Of a DNA stretch of 38,053 bases, positions 6,749 to 15,998 are shown piece after piece. The stretch is from contig CALVXM010000011.1 of assembly GCA_944371305.1 (NCBI GenBank), positions 1 to 38,053 on the forward strand, in the 5' to 3' direction. Position numbers and translations under genes: made by a program. Numbering within the stretch: position 1 is the stretch's first letter; every line of letters begins with the position of its first letter. Origin of the DNA: an uncultured Bacilli bacterium (GTDB lineage Bacteria; Bacillota_I; Bacilli_A; RF39; UBA660). The notes beneath the pieces are model-generated. The model ran no database searches, had not been told where the DNA came from, and saw only the letters and a program-made list of their open reading frames with translations.

Positions 6749-9362
6749 CTTTTACAACTGCTTGAGCAGCAGCAAGTCTAGCAATTGGTACTCTAAATGG
6801 AGAACAAGATACATAATCTAAACCAATTCTATGACAGAATTCGACGCTAGCAGGATCTCCTCCATGTTCACCACAAATACCTAAATGAATATCACTTCTT
6901 GTTTTTCTACCTTTAATAGCAGCCATTTCTACTAATTGTCCAACACCAGTTTGATCTAATTTAGCAAATGGATCACTTTCAAATATTTTTTTATCATAAT
7001 AATCATTTAAGAATTTACCGGCATCATCTCTTGAGAAGCCATAAGTCATTTGCGTTAAATCGTTAGTTCCAAAACTAAAGAATTCAGCTTGTTTAGCAAT
7101 TTCGTCAGCCGTTAAAGCCGCTCTTGGAATTTCAATCATTGTTCCAATTTTATATTTTAAATCAACATTGTTTTCTTTAATGATACTATCAGCAGTTTCA
7201 ACAACTACTCCCTTAACATATTCTAATTCTTTAACATCACCAACTAATGGAATCATAATTTCAGGAGTAACATTCATACCTTTTTTATTAACATTAATTG
7301 CTGCTTCGATAACAGCTCTTGTTTGCATTCTAGCAATCTCAGGATAAGTGATAGCTAAACGACAACCACGATGTCCCATCATTGGATTGAATTCTTTTAA
7401 TGAATCAATTCTATTTTGAACTGTTTCTAAACTCATATTTAAACTTTCAGCCAAAGGTTTCATTTCTTCAACTGTATGAGGTAAAAATTCGTGTAATGGT
7501 GGATCTAGATAACGAATTACAACTGGATCTCCTTCCATAGCTTCGAACAATTGTTCAAAGTCACCTCTTTGATAAGGTAAAATTTTAGCTAAAGCTTCTT
7601 CTCTTTGCTCTAAAGTGTCAGCTAAAATCATTCTTCTAAAGTTAAAGATCCTAGTCTCTTCGAAAAACATATGCTCAGTACGACATAAACCGATTCCTTC
7701 AGCACCAAATTTACGAGCTTGAATAGCATCCTTAGGAGTATCAGCATTAGTTCTAACTTGTAATTTTCTAGTATTATCAGCCCAAGTCATGAATGTTTCA
7801 AAATCACCACTAATAGTAGCTTCAACAGTTTTAATTTCTTCACCATAAACATTACCGGTTGAACCATCAATAGAAAGATAATCGCCTTCTTTAAAAATTT
7901 TACCATCTCTAGTTTTTAAAGTTTTAGCTTCTTCATCGATAATTAATTCTCCACAACCAGAAACACAACATCTACCCATACCACGAGCAACAACAGCTGC
8001 ATGTGAAGTCATTCCACCTCTAACGGTTAAGATACCATTAGCATCGTTCATACCTTGAATATCTTCAGGAGAAGTTTCTAATCTTACTAGTAAAGTTTCC
8101 TCGCCTCTTTTTCTAGCTTCGCTAACATCACTAGCTGTAAAATAAATACGACCAGTACCAGCTCCAGGAGAAGCAGCTAAACCTTTAGCAATAGGTTTTG
8201 CTTTCTTTAAAGCTTCATTATCAAACATTGGATGTAGTAATTGATCTAATTGTTTTGGTTCTACTTTAAGTAAAGCTTCTTCTTTAGTAATCATTCCTTC
8301 ATTAACTAAATCGACAGCAATTTTTAAAGCAGCAGGTGCTGTTCTTTTTCCATTTCTAGTTTGCAACATAAATAATTTTCCATTTTCAATCGTAAACTCC
8401 ATATCTTGCATATCTTTATAATGATTTTCCAAAGTTTTAGCAATTTTAGCAAATTGTTCATAAACTTCTGGCATAACTGTCTGTAAAGTTGAGATTGGTT
8501 GTGGTGTACGAATACCTGCTACGACATCTTCTCCTTGTGCATTGATTAAATATTCACCATATAATTTATTTTCACCAGTGGCAGGATTTCTAGTGAAAGC
8601 TACACCAGTACCTGATCTATCGCCACTATTTCCATAAACCATCTCTTGAACATTAACAGCAGTTCCCCAACTACCTGGAATATCATTCATTCTTCTATAA
8701 ATAATAGCTCGTTCATTATTCCAAGATCTAAATACAGCAGTTACTGCTTCAATTAACTGTTCTTTAGGATCTTGTGGGAAATCAACACCAGCTAATTCTT
8801 TATAGATAGATTTAAATTTATCAGTGATTTCTTTCATATCTTCAGCAGTCAAATCTGTATCATATGAAACACCTTTATTTTCTTTAAATTCATCTAATAC
8901 TCGTTCAAAACTAGATTTAGGATATCCTTTGACAACATCAGCAAACATTTGAATAAATCTACGATAAGAGTCATAAACAAAACGTGGATTGCCTATTTTT
9001 TCACTAAATTTTGAAGCAACTTCATCATTTAATCCTAGATTTAAAACTGTATCCATCATACCAGGCATACTAGCTCTAGCTCCACTTCTTACTGATACTA
9101 ATAACGGATTTTCTAAATCACCCATTTTTTTACCAGAAGTTTTTTCCAAATTATTTAATTTGTTCATTATTTGGTCAATAACTTCATCAGCTATTTTTTC
9201 ACCATCAGCATAGTATTTATTACAAGCTTCTGTAGTTACTGTAAATCCATCAGGAACAGGTAAACCAATACTTTTCATTTCCGCTAAATTAGCACCTTTT
9301 CCTCCTAATAGATTACGCATATCTTTATTTCCTTCGTTAAAAGAATAAACATATTGTGTCAT
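6738..9362 (-). CDS. ppdK: Pyruvate, phosphate dikinase
   Basis: Interconverts pyruvate + ATP + Pi and PEP + AMP + PPi, a common PPi-linked glycolytic enzyme in anaerobic Firmicutes. All three parts are visible: the N-terminal ATP-grasp domain (about 1-340, with GGKGANLAEM at 20-29), the swivelling phosphohistidine domain with GGMTSHAAVVARG in which His454 carries phosphate, and the C-terminal PEP/pyruvate barrel with FGTNDLTQM and GICGEHGGDP. At 874 aa it is full length. A strong GAGGAGGG site precedes the ATG and a TATAAT lies about 40 bases upstream, although no good -35 is seen. No PPDK regulatory kinase (DUF299) gene is adjacent. Confidence 0.97.
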   Translation of the reverse strand: MTQYVYSFNEGNKDMRNLLGGKGANLAEMKSIGLPVPDGFTVTTEACNKYYADGEKIADEVIDQIMNKLNNLEKTSGKKMGDLENPLLVSVRSGARASMPGMMDTVLNLGLNDEVASKFSEKIGNPRFVYDSYRRFIQMFADVVKGYPKSSFERVLDEFKENKGVSYDTDLTAEDMKEITDKFKSIYKELAGVDFPQDPKEQLIEAVTAVFRSWNNERAIIYRRMNDIPGSWGTAVNVQEMVYGNSGDRSGTGVAFTRNPATGENKLYGEYLINAQGEDVVAGIRTPQPISTLQTVMPEVYEQFAKIAKTLENHYKDMQDMEFTIENGKLFMLQTRNGKRTAPAALKIAVDLVNEGMITKEEALLKVEPKQLDQLLHPMFDNEALKKAKPIAKGLAASPGAGTGRIYFTASDVSEARKRGEETLLVRLETSPEDIQGMNDANGILTVRGGMTSHAAVVARGMGRCCVSGCGELIIDEEAKTLKTRDGKIFKEGDYLSIDGSTGNVYGEEIKTVEATISGDFETFMTWADNTRKLQVRTNADTPKDAIQARKFGAEGIGLCRTEHMFFEETRIFNFRRMILADTLEQREEALAKILPYQRGDFEQLFEAMEGDPVVIRYLDPPLHEFLPHTVEEMKPLAESLNMSLETVQNRIDSLKEFNPMMGHRGCRLAITYPEIARMQTRAVIEAAINVNKKGMNVTPEIMIPLVGDVKELEYVKGVVVETADSIIKENNVDLKYKIGTMIEIPRAALTADEIAKQAEFFSFGTNDLTQMTYGFSRDDAGKFLNDYYDKKIFESDPFAKLDQTGVGQLVEMAAIKGRKTRSDIHLGICGEHGGDPASVEFCHRIGLDYVSCSPFRVPIARLAAAQAVVKETM

Positions 9363-9413
9363 ATCTTGCCCTCCTCATTGTCTAACACCCTTAAATTATA
9401 TCATAAAAATTTA

Positions 9414-9440
9414 AAAAAAGAATAAAATTTATTCTTTTTT
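9414..9440 (-). terminator. Hairpin downstream of the aminopeptidase gene
   Basis: AAAAAAGAATAAA and TTTATTCTTTTTT are perfect complements. Together with the hairpin at 9448-9466 it forms a tandem terminator between the aminopeptidase gene and ppdK. Confidence 0.55.
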
Positions 9441-9447
9441 AGTTAAA

Positions 9448-9466
9448 AATGTCATTTTTTGACATT
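9448..9466 (-). terminator. Intrinsic terminator of the M29 aminopeptidase gene
   Basis: AATGTCA pairs with TGACATT around a five-base loop. On the minus strand it is followed by TTTAAC. It begins 12 bases after the stop codon. Confidence 0.6.
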
Positions 9467-9477
9467 ATTTTATTAAA

Positions 9478-10662
9478 TTAATTAATAAAATTACCATTTT
9501 GCATAATTATTTCTTCAGTATCATCATCTTTTATTCCGATAATTTCCAAATCGCTTGTACCAAACATAAAGTCGACATGATTATTACTTTGATTTATCTG
9601 TTTAAATACTTCCTCTTTATTACTAATACATTCTAAATAGGCTGACCCTAAAGCCATATGACAAGAGGCATTTTCATCGTACAAAGTTTCATAGAAAATT
9701 AAACCAGAATTAGATATTAAAGAATTATAGTTAACCAAAGCTATTTCACCCAACATATTAGAAGTATCATCAAATTCAATAATCGATTTTAACGCATCGT
9801 AACCTTCCTTAGCCTTAAAATCAACTACTTTACCTTGTTCAAATCTAATCATGAATTTATCGATTAAAACCCCGTTATAAACTAAAGGTTTAGAATTGTA
9901 AACTATGCCATTAGCACCGTATTTATATGGCGCTGTAAATATTTCTTCAGTCGGCATATTTTCAATAACAATTTTATCATCTACTTTAGTTGCCCCACTA
10001 GCCCAAATATGATCTTTAGGAAGTTCAATCGTTAAATCAGTTCCTAACGAATTTTTAAAATATAAATATTTATATTGTTTTTCATTCATATGAGTAGCTC
10101 TTGATTCTGTAATATTAATTTTTTCTTTCCACGCCGCAATAGGATTTTCTTGATCAACTAAACACATTTTATAAATAGTATTCCATAATTTTTCAACATT
10201 ATCTTTTTCATTTGGAAACATTTTATCAGCCCAAGTTTTAGTAGCAACTGATACGATACTCCAAACAATTTCATTATTAAGTTGTTTTTCTTTAAATAAA
10301 GGTCTTGATGTCCTAGTTATTTTAGCAACATGTTCTAATTTTTTATTATCGATATCAGTTGTTTCTTCATAAGCACTTAACATCAAAAAAGCAGCATTTT
10401 TTTTAGCATATTCATCAAAAATCTTTTTATTCCAAAAAGGACTTTCTTCTAACTCTTCTAAAGTAAAATTTTTAAGTTGTAATTGTTTTAACACTTCATC
10501 GCTATAATCGATATAAATATCTCTAACACCTCTTGCATAAGCTTTTGCAACTATTATTCGAATGAAGTCATAAACCTCGATTGGTCCTGATATAAGTAAT
10601 GGCTGATTACTTGAAATGTTTAAACAATTTTCTAATATTAAATCTGCATATTTTTCTTTCAT
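9478..10662 (-). CDS. M29-family aminopeptidase
   Basis: A metal-dependent aminopeptidase of the AmpS/PepS/aminopeptidase T family (MEROPS M29), which releases N-terminal residues from peptides in the cytoplasm. The C-terminal half carries the family features: a Glu in MIRFEQGKVVDF, Glu and His in FYETLYDENASCHMALGSAY, and the final His/Asp segment NNHVDFMFGTSDLEI, which supply the two-metal site. Length (394 aa) is close to the usual 400-410. GAGGAATATAA precedes the ATG. It is transcribed alone, diverging from the sigma-factor operon, and has tandem terminators. The exact specificity is not predictable. Confidence 0.9.
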   Translation of the reverse strand: MKEKYADLILENCLNISSNQPLLISGPIEVYDFIRIIVAKAYARGVRDIYIDYSDEVLKQLQLKNFTLEELEESPFWNKKIFDEYAKKNAAFLMLSAYEETTDIDNKKLEHVAKITRTSRPLFKEKQLNNEIVWSIVSVATKTWADKMFPNEKDNVEKLWNTIYKMCLVDQENPIAAWKEKINITESRATHMNEKQYKYLYFKNSLGTDLTIELPKDHIWASGATKVDDKIVIENMPTEEIFTAPYKYGANGIVYNSKPLVYNGVLIDKFMIRFEQGKVVDFKAKEGYDALKSIIEFDDTSNMLGEIALVNYNSLISNSGLIFYETLYDENASCHMALGSAYLECISNKEEVFKQINQSNNHVDFMFGTSDLEIIGIKDDDTEEIIMQNGNFIN

Positions 10663-10713
10663 TTATATTCCTCCATACTTATTATATCTTTTTTTTAAAA
10701 ATTTATATAGAAA

Positions 10714-10742
10714 TTGACATTAATTTATTCATAATATACAAT
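10714..10742 (+). promoter_or_regulatory. Sigma-A type promoter of the sigma/anti-sigma operon
   Basis: TTGACA (10714-10719), 17-base spacer, TACAAT (10737-10742), about 75 bases before the sigma-factor ATG. Nearer the gene, a small hairpin (CATTG-TCT-CAATG) abuts the GAGAGGAG ribosome binding site and could partly hide it. Confidence 0.6.
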
Positions 10743-10816
10743 TATTTTAGATAAATCAAAAATTTTTGCAATAAAATTAATAGTTACAGCATTGTCTCAA
10801 TGAGAGGAGTAAGAAG

Positions 10817-11317
10817 ATGGAGTTAGATAGCTACTTAGAAAAGATTTCTTTTAACGATCATCAAGCATTTGATGATTTATATAATTTAATTAATACTAAC
10901 GTTTACAGTTTTGCATTAAGTATTTTAAAAAATCACGATGATGCTTTGGATATAACCCAAGAAACATTTATATCGATCTACCACAATGCTTATCGTTATC
11001 AAAGTCAAGGAAAACCGATGGCTTGGATTTTAACTATCACCAAAAATTTAGCTTATATGAAAATAAGAAGCAACAAAAAAGAAGTTGATATTAATAATAT
11101 CGAATTTAAAACGAATGATAACTACGATAAAATATTAATTAATTACTTATTAGAAAATTTAAACGATTTAGAAAGACAAATAATTGTTTTACATAGCCTA
11201 AACGGATTTAAATTTCATGAAATTGCCGATATTTTAGACTTAAAATTAACTACTACTCTCTCTAAATATCATCGAGCAATTAAAAAATTAAAAGAACTTA
11301 TGAAGGAGGAACAATGA
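10817..11317 (+). CDS. ECF-type RNA polymerase sigma factor
   Basis: A 166-aa two-domain sigma factor. Region 2 (about residues 16-85) contains FDDLYNLINTNVYSFALSIL and the DALDITQETFISIY core. Region 4 (about 112-160) is a helix-turn-helix with LERQIIVLHSLNGFKFHEIA. The partner is surely the next gene, which overlaps the sigma stop codon by four bases (ATGA) and has the structure of an RsgI-like membrane anti-sigma protein. The expected job is to switch on an envelope or extracellular-signal regulon when the anti-sigma protein is cleaved. GAGAGGAG precedes the ATG. Target promoters cannot be read from this window. Confidence 0.9.
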   Translation: MELDSYLEKISFNDHQAFDDLYNLINTNVYSFALSILKNHDDALDITQETFISIYHNAYRYQSQGKPMAWILTITKNLAYMKIRSNKKEVDINNIEFKTNDNYDKILINYLLENLNDLERQIIVLHSLNGFKFHEIADILDLKLTTTLSKYHRAIKKLKELMKEEQ

Positions 11318-12678
11318 AAAATATCGAAAATAAAATTAATAAGGCTTTTCATAATATCGACCTTCCCGAGTTCGATAATAAAAAATTAAATGAAAAGAAA
11401 GGATTTGTTTATATGGAAAAGAAGAAAAGAAATATAGTACCTTATTTGGTAACAACATGTACTTTGGTATTCTGTTTATTAATTGGGTTTGGGATTTATA
11501 ATAATAATTTTAAGGTTGCTTCAAAAATTGGAATAGATGTTAATCCGAGTATTGAATTGAAAATCAATAAAAAAAATAAAGTTATCGATGTAATTGCTAA
11601 TAACGATGATGGTAACAAAATATTAAGTGGTATGGATTTAGATGGTAGCGATATGAATGTAGCCATTAATGCTTTAATCGGTTCGATGGTTAAAAATGGT
11701 TATATCGATGAATTAGCTAATTCAATATTAATATCTGTCGAAGGAAATTCTGAGGCTAAAAACGAAAAATTACGTCAAGAAATAGTAAATCAATTAAACG
11801 CTAATCTAACCAATAATAACTTCTCAATTGTTAGTCAAACAGTATCTAATAATCAAAGCTTGGAAAGTATTTCAAAAGAATATAACATATCATTAGGTAA
11901 AGCCCAATTAATTCAAGATATTATTGCTAACAACAATTTATTAACTTATGATGATTTAGCTAATTTTTCCATCAATGAATTAAATTTAATCTCAAGTAAT
12001 AACGAAAATATTAAAGTTGAAGGAAATGCCAGTGATAAAGCATACATCGGTTTTGATAAAGCTAAAGAAATCGCTTTAAAACATGCTGATGTAACTGATG
12101 TTACTAATTATGAAATAGAAATGGATTACGATAACATTATCGTCTACGAAATCGAATTTAAAGTTGATAATACTAAATATGAATATGATATCGATGCTAA
12201 AACTGGTGACATAGTTAAATATGATATCGACAGTCATCGTAATATTGATACAAGTAATACCGAAAGCACTTCTAACACAATATCTCGTGACGAAGCTTTA
12301 GATATTGCCCTAAAACACGCAAAAGCTAACAACGTTACAACTAAAAAAATTGAGTTAGATGATAATTCATATGAAATTGAATTTATATATAATAACAAAG
12401 AATATGATTATGACATAAGTTTAACTGGTAAAATATTAGAATATTCTATCGACAGTTATTATTATGATGATGATTATAATACTAGTCATGCGAAAATAAC
12501 TCGCGATGATGCCTTAGATATAGCTTTAAAACACGCCGGAGTTAGTAATGTCACTAATACCGAAATTGAATTAGACGACAATGAATACAATATTGAATTT
12601 AGAGTTAATCGTCAAGAATATGAATATGAAATTAATGCCACTACAGGTAAAATAATTAGTTATGAAATAGATAATTAA
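11314..12678 (+). CDS. RsgI-like anti-sigma protein with three PepSY repeats, 454 aa
   Basis: Domain order: a short cytoplasmic N-terminus (1-40) expected to hold the sigma factor, one membrane helix (about 41-61), an RsgI-type periplasmic domain (about 66-160) starting GIDVNPSIELKI, a linker, then three PepSY repeats (about 245-306, 322-380, 394-453). Each repeat has an A-IALKHA helix followed by a YEYDI-type strand. In RsgI proteins the Asn-Pro bond of the DVNPS motif self-cleaves during signalling; here it is Asn77-Pro78. PepSY domains elsewhere bind or inhibit proteases, so this sensor may respond to protease or wall state (inference). It is translated in a four-base overlap with the sigma gene, with AAGGAGG before its ATG. 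Confidence 0.85.
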   Translation: MKNIENKINKAFHNIDLPEFDNKKLNEKKGFVYMEKKKRNIVPYLVTTCTLVFCLLIGFGIYNNNFKVASKIGIDVNPSIELKINKKNKVIDVIANNDDGNKILSGMDLDGSDMNVAINALIGSMVKNGYIDELANSILISVEGNSEAKNEKLRQEIVNQLNANLTNNNFSIVSQTVSNNQSLESISKEYNISLGKAQLIQDIIANNNLLTYDDLANFSINELNLISSNNENIKVEGNASDKAYIGFDKAKEIALKHADVTDVTNYEIEMDYDNIIVYEIEFKVDNTKYEYDIDAKTGDIVKYDIDSHRNIDTSNTESTSNTISRDEALDIALKHAKANNVTTKKIELDDNSYEIEFIYNNKEYDYDISLTGKILEYSIDSYYYDDDYNTSHAKITRDDALDIALKHAGVSNVTNTEIELDDNEYNIEFRVNRQEYEYEINATTGKIISYEIDN

Positions 12679-12691
12679 AATTACTAATAAT

Positions 12692-12723
12692 AAAAATCCT
12701 TTCTAGAAATTGAAAGGATTTTT
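12692..12723. terminator. Bidirectional terminator between convergent genes
   Basis: An 11-bp perfect stem, AAAAATCCTTT (12692-12702) with AAAGGATTTTT (12713-12723), gives U-runs on both strands. It serves the anti-sigma gene on the plus strand and overlaps the last stop codon (12722-12724) of the minus-strand DUF2207-like frame. Confidence 0.85.
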
Positions 12724-13669
12724 ATTTATGCGGTAATCCAGCATTATATTTGGCAAAATAATGACATTTTAAAGAAATATTATTAATATATTCCAAAACC
12801 GCCAAATCAATATTATTTTGAATTACAACATTATTATCAATAGGAATTTTTTTTAGATTTTCAATCACTTTTCTTGAATTACCAAATAAACAAGCAAACA
12901 TTACATAATCTAGCCATAAATCGGGATTCATCATATTTAAATTATAGTTTTCTTTATTTTGTAAGAATAAATTTAAACCGTATATTTTTCGGTAATCTTC
13001 ATATAAAACATCCGCCATTACGTAATATTTTTTACAATTTTCTTTGTCTTTTTTCCAGATTAAATTTTTATCAAACAACTCTTTTTTCCCAACGTATCTT
13101 GCTTCATTTTCAAACTGTTCATATCGTTTATAGCTTACTCCTCTAACCCATTTTTTATATTCTTATCCTCTTAAAATTCCATCTTGACTCATACTAATAA
13201 ACATTTCATATAATTCACTTTCAAATTGACGACCTTCAAATGGCAATGGTGCAACAAATTGAAGAAAAATTTCACCATTATTTTTAATTACCTTAATTTT
13301 ATTATTTTTAATCCAGTATAACAAAACCGCTCCAATGATATTCATCTTCTCATAACTACATGTATTTATACCAATTAAACCAGCGGCATAAAAAACATCA
13401 TTGCATGGAACATCTTTAAAATAAGGTGTATTACTCTTATTAATTTTCTTATTATCGAGATATCCATATATTTGAATGCGCCCAACTATATATGCTATAA
13501 AATAATACGCACCACCAATTAACCAAACGATAAAAAAGAATTTAATAAATCTACTCATAATTTCCAATAGTCATAATATATCAAATATAGCATAATAAAT
13601 GAATGTTGGCGCTGCAAATACCATAAAAAGAATCAATATACTTAAACTAAATACTATCATAAACATCAT
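12722..13669 (-). pseudogene. DUF2207-like membrane protein broken by two in-frame stops
   Basis: One continuous minus-strand frame of 316 codons is interrupted only by TGA (13571-13573) and TAA (13163-13165). Piece 1 (13669-13571) encodes a 32-aa hydrophobic peptide. Piece 2 (from ATG 13558 or TTG 13567 to 13163) has a membrane helix, then TPYFKDVPCNDVFYAAG and the IIGAVLLYWIKNNKI helix typical of the cytoplasmic part of DUF2207 proteins. Piece 3, from the codon after TAA to 12722, continues that domain (EYKKWVRG, ADVLYEDYRKIYGLNLFL, LWLDYVMFACLFGNSRKV). The shared frame and continuous homology pattern argue for a recent single gene with two nonsense changes. The large extracellular domain of typical DUF2207 proteins is missing. 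Its start overlaps the end of tdk. Confidence 0.7.
13571..13669 (-). CDS. Small hydrophobic peptide, 32 aa (possible independent gene)
   Basis: Begins ATGATG inside the last codons of the thymidine kinase gene, preceded by AAGAAGAG, and is almost wholly hydrophobic (one or two short membrane segments). It may be a true small membrane protein translated by coupling to tdk. Equally it may be the N-terminal fragment of the broken DUF2207-like gene, whose frame it shares. The same-frame relation favours the fragment reading. Confidence 0.4.
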   Translation of the reverse strand: MMFMIVFSLSILILFMVFAAPTFIYYAIFDIL

Positions 13670-14273
13670 CACTCTTCTTATAAATTTCTTGAAATTGTTT
13701 TGAATAAGGTAACAGCACTTTTTTCATAAAACAACTTTCACATAGTGGCTCATATGATTCATCTTCACCAATCAAAATTTGTTCACCATCAAATAAATAT
13801 TTCCCATTTATTTTTCTTGCATTAAAACGTGCTTTCTTACCACAATTACAAATTGCCACTAATTCTTGTAACGCATCAGCATAACTAAGTAAAGCCTTAC
13901 TTCCTTCAAATAGATTACCTTGAAAATCAACTTTTAAACCATAACATATAACAGGAATGTTCCATTCTTTAGTTATTATAACCAATTCTAAAACTTGATT
14001 CAAAGTTAAAAATTGTGCTTCATCAATAATTAAACAGGTAATGGCATCCTTTTTTTTAACATAATTAAATAAACTATCATCATTTTTTAAAAGAATATCC
14101 ACTTTCTTTTTCATTCCAATTCGCGATGAAACAAATTCATTAGCTTTAGTATCGATTTTTGGTTTAATTACCAAAGCTTTCATTCCTCTTGAATTATATT
14201 TATAAGCAGTCGTAATAACTTCAATCGTTTTACCAGCGCTCATCGCACCATAATTAAAATATAACTTTGCCAT
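13647..14273 (-). CDS. tdk: Thymidine kinase
   Basis: Phosphorylates thymidine to dTMP with ATP in the salvage pathway (type II, TK1-like). Visible features are the P-loop GAMSAGKT (9-16), the DEAQ motif (84-87) with Glu85 as the likely general base, and zinc-binding Cys residues at 142, 144, 178 and 181 flanking the lasso loop. Length (208 aa) is normal for the family. Its AGGAG site overlaps the end of the xerD-like gene, two bases away, so both are probably in one transcript (15929 down to 12722). Confidence 0.95.
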   Translation of the reverse strand: MAKLYFNYGAMSAGKTIEVITTAYKYNSRGMKALVIKPKIDTKANEFVSSRIGMKKKVDILLKNDDSLFNYVKKKDAITCLIIDEAQFLTLNQVLELVIITKEWNIPVICYGLKVDFQGNLFEGSKALLSYADALQELVAICNCGKKARFNARKINGKYLFDGEQILIGEDESYEPLCESCFMKKVLLPYSKQFQEIYKKSDDVYDSI

Positions 14274-14275
14274 AG

Positions 14276-15154
14276 TTACTCCTTTTTAGCCCTAGGATGA
14301 GCATCTAAATAAACTTTTCGTAATCTTTCATTAGAAACATGAGTATATATTCCAGTAGTTGCTATATTTTCATGACCCAATAATTCTTGAACGATTTTTA
14401 AATCTGCCCCTTCATTTAGTAAATGGGTGGCAAAAGTATGTCTTAATGTATGGGGTGAAATATTTAATTTTAAGCTACTTTTTTTAACAATATCATCAAT
14501 AATCATCCTGATTGCTCGATCAGTTATCTTATTTCCAAATTTATTTAATAATAAATATTCATTATTTTTATTTAATTTACTACGACTTTTAATTAAATAT
14601 TCATCTAACAATTTAGAACATACTTTTCCATATAAAACAAATCTTTCTTTTTTTCCCTTACCTAGTATTAAAATACGTTTGTTACTAAAATCAATATCCG
14701 ATATTTTAATATTAACTAATTCACTTACTCTTATCCCACAAGAATATAAAAGCTCTAAAATAAGTAAATTTCTTAAACCTAAAACATCATTTTTATTGGG
14801 AACCGTAAATAAAATTTCTAAATCATTATAGTTAATATAATTAGGTAGTTTTTTTTCAACTTTGGGATTAGTTATTAAAAGACAAGGATTATCTTTAATA
14901 AATTCATTTTTGGTTAAATACTTGAAAAAACTTTTTAAACTACTTATATGTCTTGAAATACTACTAGCCGTATATTTTTTATCGTGTAAAAATTGTAGAT
15001 ATTTTCTTAAAAAATTATAATCAATCAACTTAATATCAATATTATTACAATAATCTTTAAATAAATTTAAATCTTTTTTATAACTATTTATCGTATTATA
15101 TGAATAACCTTTATTTTCTAAGTAAATATAAAAATCATCTAGTTTTTGGATCAT
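14276..15154 (-). CDS. xerD: XerD/XerC-like tyrosine recombinase
   Basis: A 292-aa site-specific recombinase with the standard SAM-like N-terminal core-binding domain (1-90) and a C-terminal catalytic domain. The full catalytic set is present: Arg142 (CGIRVSEL), Lys166, His235 and Arg238 (HTLRHTFATH), His261 (LLGHENI), Tyr270 (TTGIYTHV). Size and motifs match the chromosome-dimer-resolving Xer enzymes rather than an element-borne integrase, and no attachment repeats or phage genes are nearby. XerC versus XerD cannot be settled by eye. The start has AGGTGA upstream and overlaps the preceding gene by 20 bases. Confidence 0.85.
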   Translation of the reverse strand: MIQKLDDFYIYLENKGYSYNTINSYKKDLNLFKDYCNNIDIKLIDYNFLRKYLQFLHDKKYTASSISRHISSLKSFFKYLTKNEFIKDNPCLLITNPKVEKKLPNYINYNDLEILFTVPNKNDVLGLRNLLILELLYSCGIRVSELVNIKISDIDFSNKRILILGKGKKERFVLYGKVCSKLLDEYLIKSRSKLNKNNEYLLLNKFGNKITDRAIRMIIDDIVKKSSLKLNISPHTLRHTFATHLLNEGADLKIVQELLGHENIATTGIYTHVSNERLRKVYLDAHPRAKKE

Positions 15155-15929
15155 TTATATCACCTAAACCATCAGGACGATATTCTGTTTCCATTTTAGC
15201 TAAATCATCTAAATCAAAGGGGATATCATCAATATGATAAGTTAATCCATCTATTACAAAATAGTCTTTATTTTGACTTGGTTTATTATCATTAACAATC
15301 TCATATTCAATTTTTTTTTCGTTTTCTTTTTCCTCTAAATATTTTTTATATATTGCTTCAATAGTCTTTAAATATGGGCGTTTTTTCCTTTCTATCTCAT
15401 AAGCTTTAATAATAATTCTTAAAGCATCATAAAAAGTAGTTTTACTTCCTTTTATTTCCCTTCGAATCAATTCAACTCGACTTTTAACTCTAAAATCACT
15501 ATATTTGATTTCACGACAAACAAATGGTGAAACTAACCTTCTAAAACCATATTGGTTATAACCGATTTTTTCTAACTCAACAAATTTTTCCATTGTGAGT
15601 TTATCTTTAACAAGTTCTTTAAATGCCACTAAATGTTTTTTATATAAAACTCTTTTTTCTATGAAATTTAACGAATTATTACTATCTCTTGCTTCTAAGA
15701 TAACAATCCTCCCATTAAATCTCCTGCCACTTCTATTAGATACTGCTTCAATATAATTACGATTCTTTTCTAAAAAATCTGCAATTTTTTTTTGATAAAA
15801 TTCTCTTATTTGATCTGAATTTTCAAATTTTCTCGTCGTAAAACTATCAATTTTATCAGCTTCATCTTTCATTAATGTTAAGCTTATTTTTCCTTCATCA
15901 TCTAAAACTAAGCTTAAAGTTCTTTCCAT
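15135..15929 (-). CDS. Hypothetical cytoplasmic protein, 264 aa
   Basis: Not recognised. It is a highly charged, Lys/Glu/Arg-rich protein with mixed helix, no membrane segment, and an acidic tail near DDIPFDLDDLAKMETEY. The frame is open to 16025, but that would run into the terminator of the upstream ATPase gene and add a hydrophobic leader. The ATG at 15929 (MERTLSLV) has AGGAGTGG at the right distance and is clearly the real start. It overlaps xerD by 20 bases and heads the unit with xerD and tdk. Confidence 0.65.
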   Translation of the reverse strand: MERTLSLVLDDEGKISLTLMKDEADKIDSFTTRKFENSDQIREFYQKKIADFLEKNRNYIEAVSNRSGRRFNGRIVILEARDSNNSLNFIEKRVLYKKHLVAFKELVKDKLTMEKFVELEKIGYNQYGFRRLVSPFVCREIKYSDFRVKSRVELIRREIKGSKTTFYDALRIIIKAYEIERKKRPYLKTIEAIYKKYLEEKENEKKIEYEIVNDNKPSQNKDYFVIDGLTYHIDDIPFDLDDLAKMETEYRPDGLGDINDPKTR

Positions 15930-15998
15930 ATTTACCACTCCTACATTAAGTATAACAAACTTAAGTTTTTCGGTCAATAAAAAGAGTATGTAAAATAT

